Positions 1 to 8,307 of a DNA stretch of 64,000 nt are shown one piece after another (position 1 is the stretch's first letter; every line of letters begins with the position of its first letter). This stretch comes from JAZGGS01 sp963764825 (lineage in GTDB: Bacteria; Bacteroidota; Ignavibacteria; Ignavibacteriales; Ignavibacteriaceae). The notes beneath the pieces are model-generated. The model saw only the letters and a program-made list of their open reading frames with translations. It was not told the origin of the DNA and ran no database searches. A program made the translations under genes and the position numbers. The stretch spans positions 62,001 through 126,000 of the forward strand of contig CAVXUA010000003.1 in the NCBI GenBank assembly GCA_963764825.1, given 5' to 3'.

Positions 1-37
1 TTGGATAAGATGGGTAAGTAAAATAGTTTCTTTAAGG

Positions 38-70
38 GACTGTCATGGTTAATCCATTACAGTCTTTTAT
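38..70 (+). terminator. Rho-independent-like terminator of a gene left of the window
   Basis: GACTGT (38-43) pairs with ACAGTC (59-64). An inner ATGG/CCAT stem and a TTAAT loop lie inside, and TTTT plus a T-rich stretch follows. It precedes the kinase gene by about 120 bases, so it probably ends an upstream plus-strand transcript that lies outside the window. Confidence 0.5.
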
Positions 71-151
71 TTTCTCCTCACAAAATACCCTTCATATCCC
101 TAAAGTTCTATTTCAAAACTCCTTTCCCCCTTTTATTATTAACTTAAATTG

Positions 152-165
152 TGTTATTATTAACA
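152..165. promoter_or_regulatory. Dyad TGTTA-TTAT-TAACA upstream of a kinase gene
   Basis: A perfect 5-base inverted repeat around TTAT ends 22 bases before the start codon of the histidine kinase at 188. The identical 14 bases recur at 15537-15550. The position fits an operator or a promoter-spanning element, but AT-rich dyads arise easily by chance, so this is only a candidate. Confidence 0.2.
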
Positions 166-187
166 ATCATATTAAAGGCAAAATGAT

Positions 188-1594
188 ATGGATAATGTTC
201 AATTAATAACTGTGTTGCTAGTTATTGGAGGTGGGATTATAATATGTTTTCCTGTCTATTACACATTTAAATTACTGAGATTTATTAAAACAAGTAAATA
301 CGTCTCTTACTGGAAGTTTCTTTTAATTTTAATGATATTTTTCTGCCTATCTTATTTCGTTGTAGCCGGTATAATTATTTCAGGCGATGTAAGTTTCGTT
401 TATGCACTTACCGGCCTAATCTTTTTCTATGTTGCATTTTTCGTTTATCTAACAGTATGGACCGGGAAAAACACAATAGAAGACCTATTGAATACAACCG
501 TTTCCAAAAATTATGTTGAGAATATAATAAAATCGATGGCGGACACTCTTATTGTAATAAATGCAGATAATAATGCAACAATCAAAACAATAAATAATGC
601 TGCTGTAAATTTACTTGGTTATGATAGGCCAGAACTAGTTGGTAGTTCGATTGATAGTATTTTAGATAGTTCAACTTTAGATTCGGTTAAAAAGGAAACC
701 ATTAGTGATTCTAAGCAATTATCAAAAGTTGAAACTACCTATAGAACAAAGTCTGGAGAAGAAATTCCGGTTAGTATTTCGGCAACTGTTTTAAAAAACA
801 CACATGGTGAAATTGAGGGTGCTATTTATGTTGCGCGGGATATAAGGCAACAGAAGGAAGCTGAACAAAAAATTAAAGAATATGTTGAACAGTTAAAACA
901 ACTGAATGCAAACAAGGACAGGTTTTTTTCAATTATTGCTCACGATCTTCGCAACCCGTTTACAGCAGTGCTGGGCTTTGCAGATATTTTGGCAAAGGAT
1001 GCTGGCGAAATGGATGGGGAAAAAATAAAAGAGTTTTCATCTAATCTCTATTCTCAATCTAAAGCCATTTATGATTTATTGGAAAACCTGCTCGAATGGG
1101 CCCGCATACAAACCGGAAGCGTGAAATTTAATCCCGTAAACATCGATTTACATAGATTTGTAAATGAAGCAACTGGTATTTACAATCATCTAGTAAATCA
1201 GAAGAAGGCTGAGCTGAATATTAACTGTGATCCCGAAATTAAAGTATTTGCAGATGAAAATATGCTTTCCACCGTTTTTAGAAATTTAACCTCCAACGCA
1301 ATCAAGTTTACACACGAAGGCGGAAGTATTTTAATTGATGCAAAGGAGATTGATGATAAATTTGTTGAAGTCTCAGTAAGAGATAACGGGGTTGGGATTT
1401 CTTTAGATGACCAGGAAAAACTGTTCAAAATAGATGAGCATCTTTCAACTAAGGGGACTAATAATGAGGAAGGTACAGGTTTGGGTTTAATTCTTTGTAA
1501 AGACCTAGTTAATAAGAACGGCGGCAAAATTAATATGGAAAGCGAGGCGGGAAAGGGAACAACTTTTAAATTTACTATTCCAAAACCAAGTTAA
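188..1594 (+). CDS. Membrane PAS sensor histidine kinase
   Basis: This is a 468-residue sensor kinase of a two-component system. Three hydrophobic segments (about residues 6-28, 42-66 and 71-91) anchor it with almost no extracellular domain. A PAS domain (about 107-222) and a short coiled coil follow. The HisKA helix carries phospho-acceptor His252 in the motif AHDLRNPF. The ATPase domain shows the N box (NAIKFTHEGG), G1 (DNGVGIS) and G2 (GTGLGL). The sensed signal is probably intramembrane or cytosolic, because no sizeable periplasmic domain is present. No response regulator is adjacent on this strand; the neighbour at 1640 is convergent. The start at 188 follows a weak AAAGG-like site. The family assignment is firm; the partner and signal are unknown. 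Confidence 0.93.
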   Translation: MDNVQLITVLLVIGGGIIICFPVYYTFKLLRFIKTSKYVSYWKFLLILMIFFCLSYFVVAGIIISGDVSFVYALTGLIFFYVAFFVYLTVWTGKNTIEDLLNTTVSKNYVENIIKSMADTLIVINADNNATIKTINNAAVNLLGYDRPELVGSSIDSILDSSTLDSVKKETISDSKQLSKVETTYRTKSGEEIPVSISATVLKNTHGEIEGAIYVARDIRQQKEAEQKIKEYVEQLKQLNANKDRFFSIIAHDLRNPFTAVLGFADILAKDAGEMDGEKIKEFSSNLYSQSKAIYDLLENLLEWARIQTGSVKFNPVNIDLHRFVNEATGIYNHLVNQKKAELNINCDPEIKVFADENMLSTVFRNLTSNAIKFTHEGGSILIDAKEIDDKFVEVSVRDNGVGISLDDQEKLFKIDEHLSTKGTNNEEGTGLGLILCKDLVNKNGGKINMESEAGKGTTFKFTIPKPS

Positions 1595-1639
1595 GTAACG
1601 ATGATGTTTAATTGTACGGGGAAAAAACACAGCGTGTGT

Positions 1640-2092
1640 TCAATCATCAAATAATTTAAATCTTATCCTCAAAACACCTTCATTAAAACTAGTAGAGTTT
1701 ATGTTAAACCTTCCTATCTCTTTTGTGTGTGCAACATGTAAACCGCTGCAGGGGCAGGTATCGAAATCACCTATTTTTATAATTCTTATTTTATCTCCCG
1801 AATCATCAGGTAATTTCGTAAGGTTAAATTTTCTATCTGCATCATCCCTAGTAATTAGTTCTTCAACAACCTGCAAGTCCCTTTGGATTATGTTATTCAC
1901 TTTCAGGTTTAATTCCTCAATTTCATTTTCTGTAAGATTTCTTTCAAAATGATAATCGCATTTGGATTTTTTCTTTTCAATATGGTTGCTGAATGATCTT
2001 CCACAGCCAAACATCCTTACCATTGTTTGGTTAAGTATATGTTCCGCAGAATGCATTTGAGGGTGGTATTGTTTATTTGATTTTATGTTCAT
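1640..2092 (-). CDS. AlaX-like tRNA-editing (SAD) domain protein
   Basis: This is a 150-residue stand-alone protein resembling the second additional domain shared by alanyl- and threonyl-tRNA synthetases. Free-standing members (AlaX group) hydrolyse mischarged Ser- or Gly-tRNA(Ala). The metal-binding signature is visible: HSAEH near the N-terminus (HxxxH) and CPCSGLH near residue 115 (C-x-C-x-x-x-H). Both sets of ligands are present, so the editing centre looks intact. At 150 residues it is a short, single-domain form without the OB-like N-terminal domain of longer AlaX proteins. It is transcribed convergently with the upstream kinase and divergently from the transglycosylase. The exact substrate cannot be read from the sequence. 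Confidence 0.75.
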   Translation of the reverse strand: MNIKSNKQYHPQMHSAEHILNQTMVRMFGCGRSFSNHIEKKKSKCDYHFERNLTENEIEELNLKVNNIIQRDLQVVEELITRDDADRKFNLTKLPDDSGDKIRIIKIGDFDTCPCSGLHVAHTKEIGRFNINSTSFNEGVLRIRFKLFDD

Positions 2093-2216
2093 ACAATCTT
2101 TTATTTATGTTTCAGCAAATAATTATCAGTTACAATTTATATAAATTATTACTCTTACTATTGTCTTTTGTATTAATTTATTGATATACTCGCATCTAAA
2201 TTATAAAGGTAAAAAC

Positions 2217-3155
2217 ATGAGCACAAAAAGAATTAAAATATTTAACTACTTAATACCAGGAATAATTTTCTCTCTGGGAATATTTTTTATCATCAGCAGT
2301 CTTTTTTTTGCTGGGAATGATCCTGCAGAAGATTTTCCGCAGGGCTATCGTATTATCACTCCTGAAGTTCCCGGCTACCTTGTATTTGCAGGCGAAAGAG
2401 TTCCAACAGAGAATTATGAAGTATTTGAAAGAATTGAACGGGAATTTATTGTAAACACATACTGGCATTCTGCAACTTTGCTGGCAATTAAAAAGGCCAA
2501 CAGGTGGTTCCCCGTTTTAGAACCCATCCTTAAAGCAAATAATATCCCGGATGATTTTAAATACCTTTGTGTTGCTGAAAGCTATTTAAGAAACGCTATT
2601 TCTCCTGCCGGAGCAACTGGCTTTTGGCAGTTTATGAAGGAGACCGGGAAGAAATATGGACTTGAAATCAGCAACACTGTTGATGAACGATATAACCTGG
2701 AAAAATCTACAATTGCTGCGTGTAACTATCTTAAAGATGCTTACGAAATGTTCGGAACGTGGACAATGGCTGCCGCTTCATATAATATGGGGACAAATGG
2801 AGCTGCAAGCCAGATGCAAAGACAAAAAGCAAAGAATTATTACAATCTTGTTTTGAATGAAGAAACATCGCGTTACATGGCGCGCATTGTTGCACTAAAA
2901 TATATTATGCAAAATCCAACAAAATATGGTTTTGATCTGAAACCTGATGCATTATATCATCCTTTAAAATACTTCGAGGTGAATCTTGATAGTTCTGTAA
3001 CTGATTTTGCAGACTTTGCGGCACTTTATAATATCAACTATAAAATTCTAAAAATGTACAATCCCTGGCTGAGGGATAATTACCTTAAAAATGATGGGGG
3101 AAAGAACTACAAAATAAAATTACCCGAGAAAGGAAGCATAGAAATAATCAATTAG
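2217..3155 (+). CDS. Membrane-anchored lytic transglycosylase (SLT domain)
   Basis: This protein cleaves peptidoglycan glycan strands with formation of 1,6-anhydro-muramyl ends. After an N-terminal membrane segment (about residues 12-32) there is a lytic transglycosylase domain of the Slt/MltD type. Catalytic Glu121 sits in VAESYL, followed by SPAGATGFWQFM and a downstream AAASYNMG motif, all hallmarks of the family. The C-terminal part ends in a LysM-like stretch (about 290-312: YNINYKILKMYNPWLRDN). The reading frame is open from a TTG at 2181, but the ATG at 2217 with AAAGGT just upstream is the better start. It stands alone between divergent and convergent neighbours, so it is probably monocistronic. 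It acts in the periplasm. Confidence 0.88.
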   Translation: MSTKRIKIFNYLIPGIIFSLGIFFIISSLFFAGNDPAEDFPQGYRIITPEVPGYLVFAGERVPTENYEVFERIEREFIVNTYWHSATLLAIKKANRWFPVLEPILKANNIPDDFKYLCVAESYLRNAISPAGATGFWQFMKETGKKYGLEISNTVDERYNLEKSTIAACNYLKDAYEMFGTWTMAAASYNMGTNGAASQMQRQKAKNYYNLVLNEETSRYMARIVALKYIMQNPTKYGFDLKPDALYHPLKYFEVNLDSSVTDFADFAALYNINYKILKMYNPWLRDNYLKNDGGKNYKIKLPEKGSIEIIN

Positions 3156-3218
3156 AAAATTAAATCTGTCTTTAAGCCGATTGTCAGCTGACTGCTTGTT
3201 GTATTACTCTGATTATTA

Positions 3219-3905
3219 TTAATCAGATAAAGGATCAATCGTACCGGTACTGTTGCCGGGGTGAAGCCATAGAACCAGCGAAGATGTCTCGCTGTAAAAA
3301 TTTACTACCCAGTCTGCAGTGTTGGTAAAGCTTGTATCCAAAGATTTTCCAGGCAGAAGAAACATATCAATTTTAGATTCGGGGTTTGCTGATCTGAAAG
3401 CAGTCACATCACTCCTTAAAAGCATTTGGGTTAACACTTGCGGGCTGTCATCGTATACCGCAGAAGCACTAACTGAGACTGTTGCCAGTGTACCCAAAAC
3501 TACTTCCATAATATTTTTGGCTGTATTGTTTTTAATAAAGGAAAGCATAGTATTAAAATTTATTGGGAACTTTATAGGATCAGAACCAAAAACAGGCACA
3601 TAAAACTGGTTCGCTTCAGGTGGATTTGCCGAAGCAACAGAATCAGATTGAACAACATAAACGAAAGCACTTACCGAGCTGGTATTAAGCAGATCTATTT
3701 TACCTTCGGTATCTACTTCTCTTCCATAAATTGCTGATAGTTCCGCATCGGCAGCAAAATTACTTTTAGCAGTATTAATAACTGCGCCAATTTTTTCTTT
3801 TGCAGTTATTTTTTCAACAGCTATTTCATTTACTAATTCATCAACATTGCAGGAAAGTAGAATGAAAACAATAAATGCCAGTAATGTGATAATTGTCTTT
3901 CTCAT
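3219..3905 (-). CDS. Hypothetical lipoprotein
   Basis: This is a 228-residue protein that I do not recognise. A short basic N-terminus, a hydrophobic stretch and the lipobox LLSC at residues 16-19 predict signal peptidase II processing and lipid attachment at Cys19. The mature part is Ala/Ser-rich, has no cysteine or repeated motif, and contains a phrase (GSDPIKFPINFNTMLSFIK) near the middle. It is convergent with the transglycosylase gene, and a dyad CTGATTA-TTAT-TAATCAG (3209-3226) overlaps its stop codon. It lies just downstream of, but on the same strand as, the kinase at 4052-6451, about 145 bases away. No function is inferred. Confidence 0.7.
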   Translation of the reverse strand: MRKTIITLLAFIVFILLSCNVDELVNEIAVEKITAKEKIGAVINTAKSNFAADAELSAIYGREVDTEGKIDLLNTSSVSAFVYVVQSDSVASANPPEANQFYVPVFGSDPIKFPINFNTMLSFIKNNTAKNIMEVVLGTLATVSVSASAVYDDSPQVLTQMLLRSDVTAFRSANPESKIDMFLLPGKSLDTSFTNTADWVVNFYSETSSLVLWLHPGNSTGTIDPLSD

Positions 3906-4051
3906 AAATTTCTTTCGCGATTTTTACAAATTATTTCTGATAATTGATCTCAATTTCGATGCCAGCAACTCTTCTCTAAATCATTACAATATCTTAAAAA
4001 AACTTAGCTAACCTATAATAACCAGAGGTTAAAATGTCATCTAAATTAAAC

Positions 4052-6451
4052 TTAAGTGTAAAAATTTATACGGTCAATGCAGAGATTGGGCGGTATAATA
4101 GTATCAGTTGGCTGATTAGGAACCGGGAATAAGAACCGTCTGACCAAGCGCCCTGGAAACTTGTTGCATAAGTTCTGTACGTTTAAATGGTTTAAAATTA
4201 AATCTGTACATCCAAGATCCAGGCATTTCTCCTTAAGTCCCACTCCCAAATACGAAGTTAATGCAAATATTGGAATGTGTTTATAATTCTCTAATTTTCT
4301 TATTTCTTTAATAGCCTCTTCATCATCAATATCACCATCGAGATCTAAATCAACAATTACCGCTTCGTACTTCCTTTCTAACAATAAAATTAATGCTTCT
4401 TTGCCGTTATCAACTGCATCAACTGAACAAATGTCTTTTAAAAAGTATTTTGCTATCTTAACGCTTGCTGTTTCACTGCCAAGAAACATTATGGTTTTCA
4501 TTCTTCTTTTAATGAGTTTGGAAACATGCGTTTTTGTTTTTTCTTTATAAATGGAATTGACACTCTTGTCATTAAAAATTTTAACGGAAGGAAATTTAAT
4601 TGTTACCTCAGTACCCTTACCCGGTATACTTTTTATTGAGATTTTCCCCTTTAATAATTTAGCATACTTTTGGGTAATAGTAAGCCCTAGGCCGGCTCCT
4701 TCATAGAGTCGTTCATTCCCTTCGCTAACCTGTCGGAAGGGGTCGAAAACAACGTCCATTTTTTCTTTTGGTATTCCCACGCCAGTATCGATTATTTGAA
4801 GCATAACATTTTCATCGTCTGAGAATAATTTAACACTAATGCTGCCTTCGTGCGTAAACTTAGCGGCATTATCAAGCAGGTGGCTTACTATCCTAGATAG
4901 TGCATTTCTATCTATCATACATTCGATGTTATCGCGCTGAGTTTCAAAATTAAAAACTACTCTTTCTTTAGCTACGGAAAACTCGTATGAGTCAACAATT
5001 TCTTTAAGCATATTTACTATATTTACTTTATCAAGCTTTAGGTGGATATTATCTGATTCAAATAATGAAAGATCAAGGATTAGATCCAGTGTTTTTGTTA
5101 ACCTGTTACCGCTGAAAAGTATACTTTCTGCCATTTGCTTTCTTTCGGGATCTTCAAGCTCATCTCTAAGTATTTCAGAATACCCGGTTATTCCGATAAG
5201 TGGTGTTCTAAGTTCGTGGCTAACATTTGCCAGGAAAATAGACTTGAGCCGGTTCATCTCTTCGGCTTTTTCCTTTGCTACTATTAAAGCTTCTTCTGCC
5301 TTCTTCCTTTCGGTAATATCTTCAATAATGCCTTCGTAATAAATCACATTTCCATTCTCATCTTTAATAGCTCTTGCACTTTCGCTAATATCAATCTGCG
5401 AACCGTCTGCCTTTAGCCATTTAGTCTCAAATCCATATACAACCCCTTCGCTCTCCATAATAGACTGAAAATGCCCTCTTTCTGAATCATCTGCGTATTT
5501 TTCCTTTATATCAATCTTCAGAAACTCTTCGCTGGAATAACCCAGCATCCTAACCGCCGCCGGATTTACCATTTCAACCTTGCCATCAGGAGTCGATCTG
5601 TATATACCAAGGGTTGAGTTATCGTGAAAGTCACGATATTGCTTTTCACTTTTCTTTAAGATTTCCTCCGCTCGCTTACGTTCAGATATATCCCTTATAA
5701 TTCCAATAGCATTCCATTTCCCATCTATTTTAATTGCTGAAAGCGAAAGCTCAACGGGAAATTCATCCCCATTTTTTCTAAGTGCTGATAATTCCAAAAG
5801 ATTCCCAATAGCATTGCCTTCGCCGGTTTCTATAAATTTAGAAAATGCTTGCTTATGAATTTTATAATATTGTTCAGGTACAAGAATTTTATGTAGATCT
5901 TTCCCCATTATTTCTTCTTCGGGATATCCAAATATTTTTTCGGCGGCTTTATTCCAATATGAAACATTCCCCGCTTCATCAATCATAATAATTGCATCCT
6001 GGGCAGATTCGCTGATTGCCCTGAATCTTTCTTCACTTTCTATAAGTGAAGATTCTACCTTTTGTTTTTGTATAAAACCCCCCAGCAGTATTCCGATAGC
6101 ATCAATGAGGTTTCTCTCCTCATTAAGAAATGGACCTTCATCTAATTCGGGTTTTTCCTCAGTGTAACACACTTCAACTTTACCAACTGCTCCATTCATG
6201 TTAACAATGTTGGCACTCTGAATCCATTTGGTTTCTTTCCAATTATCCGATTTAATGGTCCAACCGTTACACGTTAGTCGTGCGCATGTTATTTGGGGAT
6301 ACTGCCAGGAGGATAGGAGGACATTCAATGTGACTTGCATAATTTCTTCTGTGGTGCAATTTGGCTCTACCATCTTGCGCGAAATTTCGTATAGACTATT
6401 CGATTCTTTTAGCCGCTTACCAGATATATTATTTTTAGATGCTCTTTCCAA
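4052..6451 (-). CDS. Hybrid PAS histidine kinase with C-terminal receiver (frameshifted near the end)
   Basis: This is a soluble 799-residue sensor kinase. It has a short GAF-like N-terminal region (about 15-135), two PAS domains (about 140-262 and 268-388), a HisKA domain with His412 in VSHELRTP, an ATPase domain (DTGVGIP, GAGLGLTI) and a receiver (about 655-770). In the receiver the phospho-acceptor aspartate is present (VDLDLDG), but the N-terminal acidic pair is replaced by GSE. The last residues are out of family. A shift to the -1 frame at about 4190 gives KPFKRTELMQQVSRAL, the canonical receiver Lys-Pro switch, and a stop at 4116-4118. The true product is therefore probably about 778 residues. 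The gene lies 48 bases after the single-domain receiver at 6500, most likely in the same operon. Confidence 0.88.
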   Translation of the reverse strand: MERASKNNISGKRLKESNSLYEISRKMVEPNCTTEEIMQVTLNVLLSSWQYPQITCARLTCNGWTIKSDNWKETKWIQSANIVNMNGAVGKVEVCYTEEKPELDEGPFLNEERNLIDAIGILLGGFIQKQKVESSLIESEERFRAISESAQDAIIMIDEAGNVSYWNKAAEKIFGYPEEEIMGKDLHKILVPEQYYKIHKQAFSKFIETGEGNAIGNLLELSALRKNGDEFPVELSLSAIKIDGKWNAIGIIRDISERKRAEEILKKSEKQYRDFHDNSTLGIYRSTPDGKVEMVNPAAVRMLGYSSEEFLKIDIKEKYADDSERGHFQSIMESEGVVYGFETKWLKADGSQIDISESARAIKDENGNVIYYEGIIEDITERKKAEEALIVAKEKAEEMNRLKSIFLANVSHELRTPLIGITGYSEILRDELEDPERKQMAESILFSGNRLTKTLDLILDLSLFESDNIHLKLDKVNIVNMLKEIVDSYEFSVAKERVVFNFETQRDNIECMIDRNALSRIVSHLLDNAAKFTHEGSISVKLFSDDENVMLQIIDTGVGIPKEKMDVVFDPFRQVSEGNERLYEGAGLGLTITQKYAKLLKGKISIKSIPGKGTEVTIKFPSVKIFNDKSVNSIYKEKTKTHVSKLIKRRMKTIMFLGSETASVKIAKYFLKDICSVDAVDNGKEALILLLERKYEAVIVDLDLDGDIDDEEAIKEIRKLENYKHIPIFALTSYLGVGLKEKCLDLGCTDLILNHLNVQNLCNKFPGRLVRRFLFPVPNQPTDTIIPPNLCIDRINFYT

Positions 6452-6499
6452 CTTAACCTTATTTAACTAATGATATAATCCTGATGGATTAGTAAACGC

Positions 6500-6877
6500 T
6501 TAATTAAACTTCGCTTGTTCGCATACCAGGTTGTTAATCACTTCCTCAACTTTTTCAAATTCGTCAGACTTACTAAAAAAATAATCGCCGCCAAGCTGGT
6601 AGCATTTTTTTTTGTATTGTTCCTCAGGAAAATTAGTGAGCACTGCTACAATAGTCGAAGGTTGGCTCTTCTTTATTTTTTTAAGAACTTCAATTCCGCT
6701 TTCACCGGGAATTCTGATATCCAGTGTAACGGCATCCGGTTTCAGTTTGTTTACCAGGTGTATTGCATCTATAGAGTTTGCAGCTTCCCCAACAATTTCC
6801 ACACCCGCAATACCGGATAGCATTTCGACAATTCTACCTCTAACAACATTAGAATCATCTACAATTAGTACTTTCAC
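6500..6877 (-). CDS. Single-domain response regulator (receiver only)
   Basis: This receiver of about 125 residues has all switch residues visible: the DD pair in LIVDDS, phospho-acceptor Asp in TLDIRIPGESG, Thr in VLTNFP and Lys in FFSKS. There is no output domain, so it probably relays phosphate or acts by protein contact. The GTG at 6877 is chosen because AGGAG lies about ten bases upstream and the receiver fold begins at once; a longer reading from 6958 adds residues foreign to the family. It is clearly paralogous to the receiver at 13564 (shared LTN-P-QYK and DEF/EEY-KV-EV segments). It sits between the secreted peptide gene and the kinase at 4052-6451, its likely partner. Confidence 0.87.
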   Translation of the reverse strand: MKVLIVDDSNVVRGRIVEMLSGIAGVEIVGEAANSIDAIHLVNKLKPDAVTLDIRIPGESGIEVLKKIKKSQPSTIVAVLTNFPEEQYKKKCYQLGGDYFFSKSDEFEKVEEVINNLVCEQAKFN

Positions 6878-6890
6878 AATCAGATGTCTC

Positions 6891-7130
6891 CTAAAAAGAA
6901 TAAAAAGTTGGTTGTGTAGATAGATACATAGTATCATTTCTCCAAAAGTTCGGAACATTGCCAGTGTTTAGAAAATCAGAATAAGTAAAACCGCTTGGTG
7001 CATAAGTCGGGAATGTCCATCTTGCTGCTGTAGTATCAACTCCCTGTGCATTGAGCACACCGGAATATAATATCAGAAGTGATAGAATGATCAGATATAG
7101 GTATATTGATTTCCATGCTTGTATGCTCAT
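6891..7130 (-). CDS. Small secreted peptide, unknown
   Basis: This is a short exported protein of about 79 residues that I do not recognise. The N-terminus has a Lys, a hydrophobic core (YLYLIILSLLILYSGVL) and the cleavage-like sequence NAQ, leaving a mature peptide of about 50 residues rich in aromatic and Thr residues and lacking Cys. An upstream ATG (7148) and TTG (7154) are in frame; the ATG at 7130 has AAAGAG at better spacing. Its stop codon is 13 bases from the GTG of the next receiver gene and overlaps that gene's leader, so the two are probably co-transcribed. An attenuator-like hairpin lies upstream at 7202-7266. It could be a signal or a pilin-like fragment; neither is proven. Confidence 0.5.
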   Translation of the reverse strand: MSIQAWKSIYLYLIILSLLILYSGVLNAQGVDTTAARWTFPTYAPSGFTYSDFLNTGNVPNFWRNDTMYLSTQPTFYSF

Positions 7131-7201
7131 TCGTATCTCTTTATCCATCTCCAAATGTTAGTTAATCCGGATGCTGGTCTGTGCACTATTACTTTATAAA
7201 G

Positions 7202-7266
7202 AACAGACTATAGACCTAAGTCTATAGTCTGTTAGATGCTCCCCTGCCCTGAGTTAACTTAGGTCT
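7202..7266 (-). promoter_or_regulatory. Attenuator-like alternative hairpins upstream of the secreted peptide gene
   Basis: AACAGACTATAGAC (7202-7215) and GTCTATAGTCTGTT (7220-7233) form a perfect 14-pair stem with a four-base loop. AGACCTAAG (7212-7220), which spans loop and stem, is perfectly complementary to CTTAGGTCT (7258-7266). On the minus strand the outer arm is transcribed first, so a 9-pair structure could compete with the 14-pair hairpin. TTCTTT follows the hairpin. It lies in the 277-base leader between the NarL regulator and the peptide gene. Confidence 0.45.
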
Positions 7267-7407
7267 CACATTCAACTTAAGAACTAAATAGGATAACGGG
7301 TATAGGAGAGTAACTGATTTTTTTGTGGTGAGAATTCTTACAAATAATTGATATTGTTAAGCAATTGTGAGAATGGTTAAAACATTACAAATTTAGTTAA
7401 TTAACTA

Positions 7408-8025
7408 CTATATTAGCTCATTTTGAATGGCGTAAATAGTTAATTCAGTCCTGCTTTTCATGTTCATTTTTTCATATATTCTGGATCTGTAGGTGCTTAC
7501 TGTTTTTACACTTAATGAAAGCTCATCTGCAATGTTTGTAACCGTTTTACCAATAGCTATCAATGCGAATACTTCATACTCTCTATCAGATAAAAGTTCG
7601 TGTGGTAGTTTATCGCTAAAATTATCTGCCAGCTTATCCATAATCGATGGGCTAATATATTTGTGACCCGAAAGAATTTTTTGAATTGCCTTTACCAGTT
7701 CTTCCGGTGCACTGTCCTTTGTAATATAGCCGGAAGCACCACCTTTAAGTGCTCTTAATGCATATTGTTCCTCGGGGTGAATGCTAAGTATTAATACAGG
7801 CAGCTTTGGTTTACGATCTCTAACTTCTTTAAGTGCCTGTAAACCACTTTGCCCGGGCATGGAAATATCCAGTACTACAAAATCAAAACTATCATTTGTT
7901 ATTCTTTCAATTAACGCCGGACCATTATCAACTTCTTCAACTACTTTTACGCCGGACATTTCCAAGAGTATCTGTCTTAGACCTTTACGCACAACCGCAT
8001 GGTCGTCGGCTATAATAATTTTCAT
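7408..8025 (-). CDS. NarL/FixJ-family response regulator
   Basis: This is a 205-residue DNA-binding response regulator. The receiver (about 1-120) has the acidic pair in IIIADDH, phospho-acceptor Asp in VLDISMPGQSG, and Thr/Ser and Lys (YITKDS) switch residues. The C-terminal LuxR-type helix-turn-helix (about 140-200) shows LSDREYEVFALIAIGKT and the recognition helix LSVKTVSTYRSRI. This family usually pairs with HisKA_3 kinases, and exactly such a kinase ends at 8308, 282 bases upstream on the same strand. That pairing is the likely phosphorelay. Targets are unknown; the peptide-receiver-kinase operon directly downstream is a reasonable guess. Confidence 0.95.
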   Translation of the reverse strand: MKIIIADDHAVVRKGLRQILLEMSGVKVVEEVDNGPALIERITNDSFDFVVLDISMPGQSGLQALKEVRDRKPKLPVLILSIHPEEQYALRALKGGASGYITKDSAPEELVKAIQKILSGHKYISPSIMDKLADNFSDKLPHELLSDREYEVFALIAIGKTVTNIADELSLSVKTVSTYRSRIYEKMNMKSRTELTIYAIQNELI

Positions 8026-8307
8026 TAAACTATCCTGGTAAAAAATTCTCGTCCGGACATATCAGCCGAATATTAAATATAGAAAAAGTTTTAACATTAT
8101 ATACACACCGGGGATTTGATGAGTGTAAAGATAGCAGGAAGATAGCTGTATTAATCTTTATTTACAATCGCCGGCGGGCTAAAAGAATTACTATGTGAAG
8201 TGAAATTCCAAATTTCTGCCTTAATAATTATAAAGACAGCAATAATCATTTTTCAAAACTAAATCCTGATGGATTTATAAATGAAGGCAAATATTTAAAT
8301 CTGATCA

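Noticed and set aside
3209..3226. CTGATTA-TTAT-TAATCAG as a terminator
   Set aside because: It is a perfect dyad but AT-rich, overlaps the stop codon of the lipoprotein gene and is not followed by a T-run on either strand.
7317..7380. Repeated TGAGAAT words as a regulator site before the peptide gene
   Set aside because: The two words are in a very AT-rich context, the spacing is irregular, and no third copy is seen.
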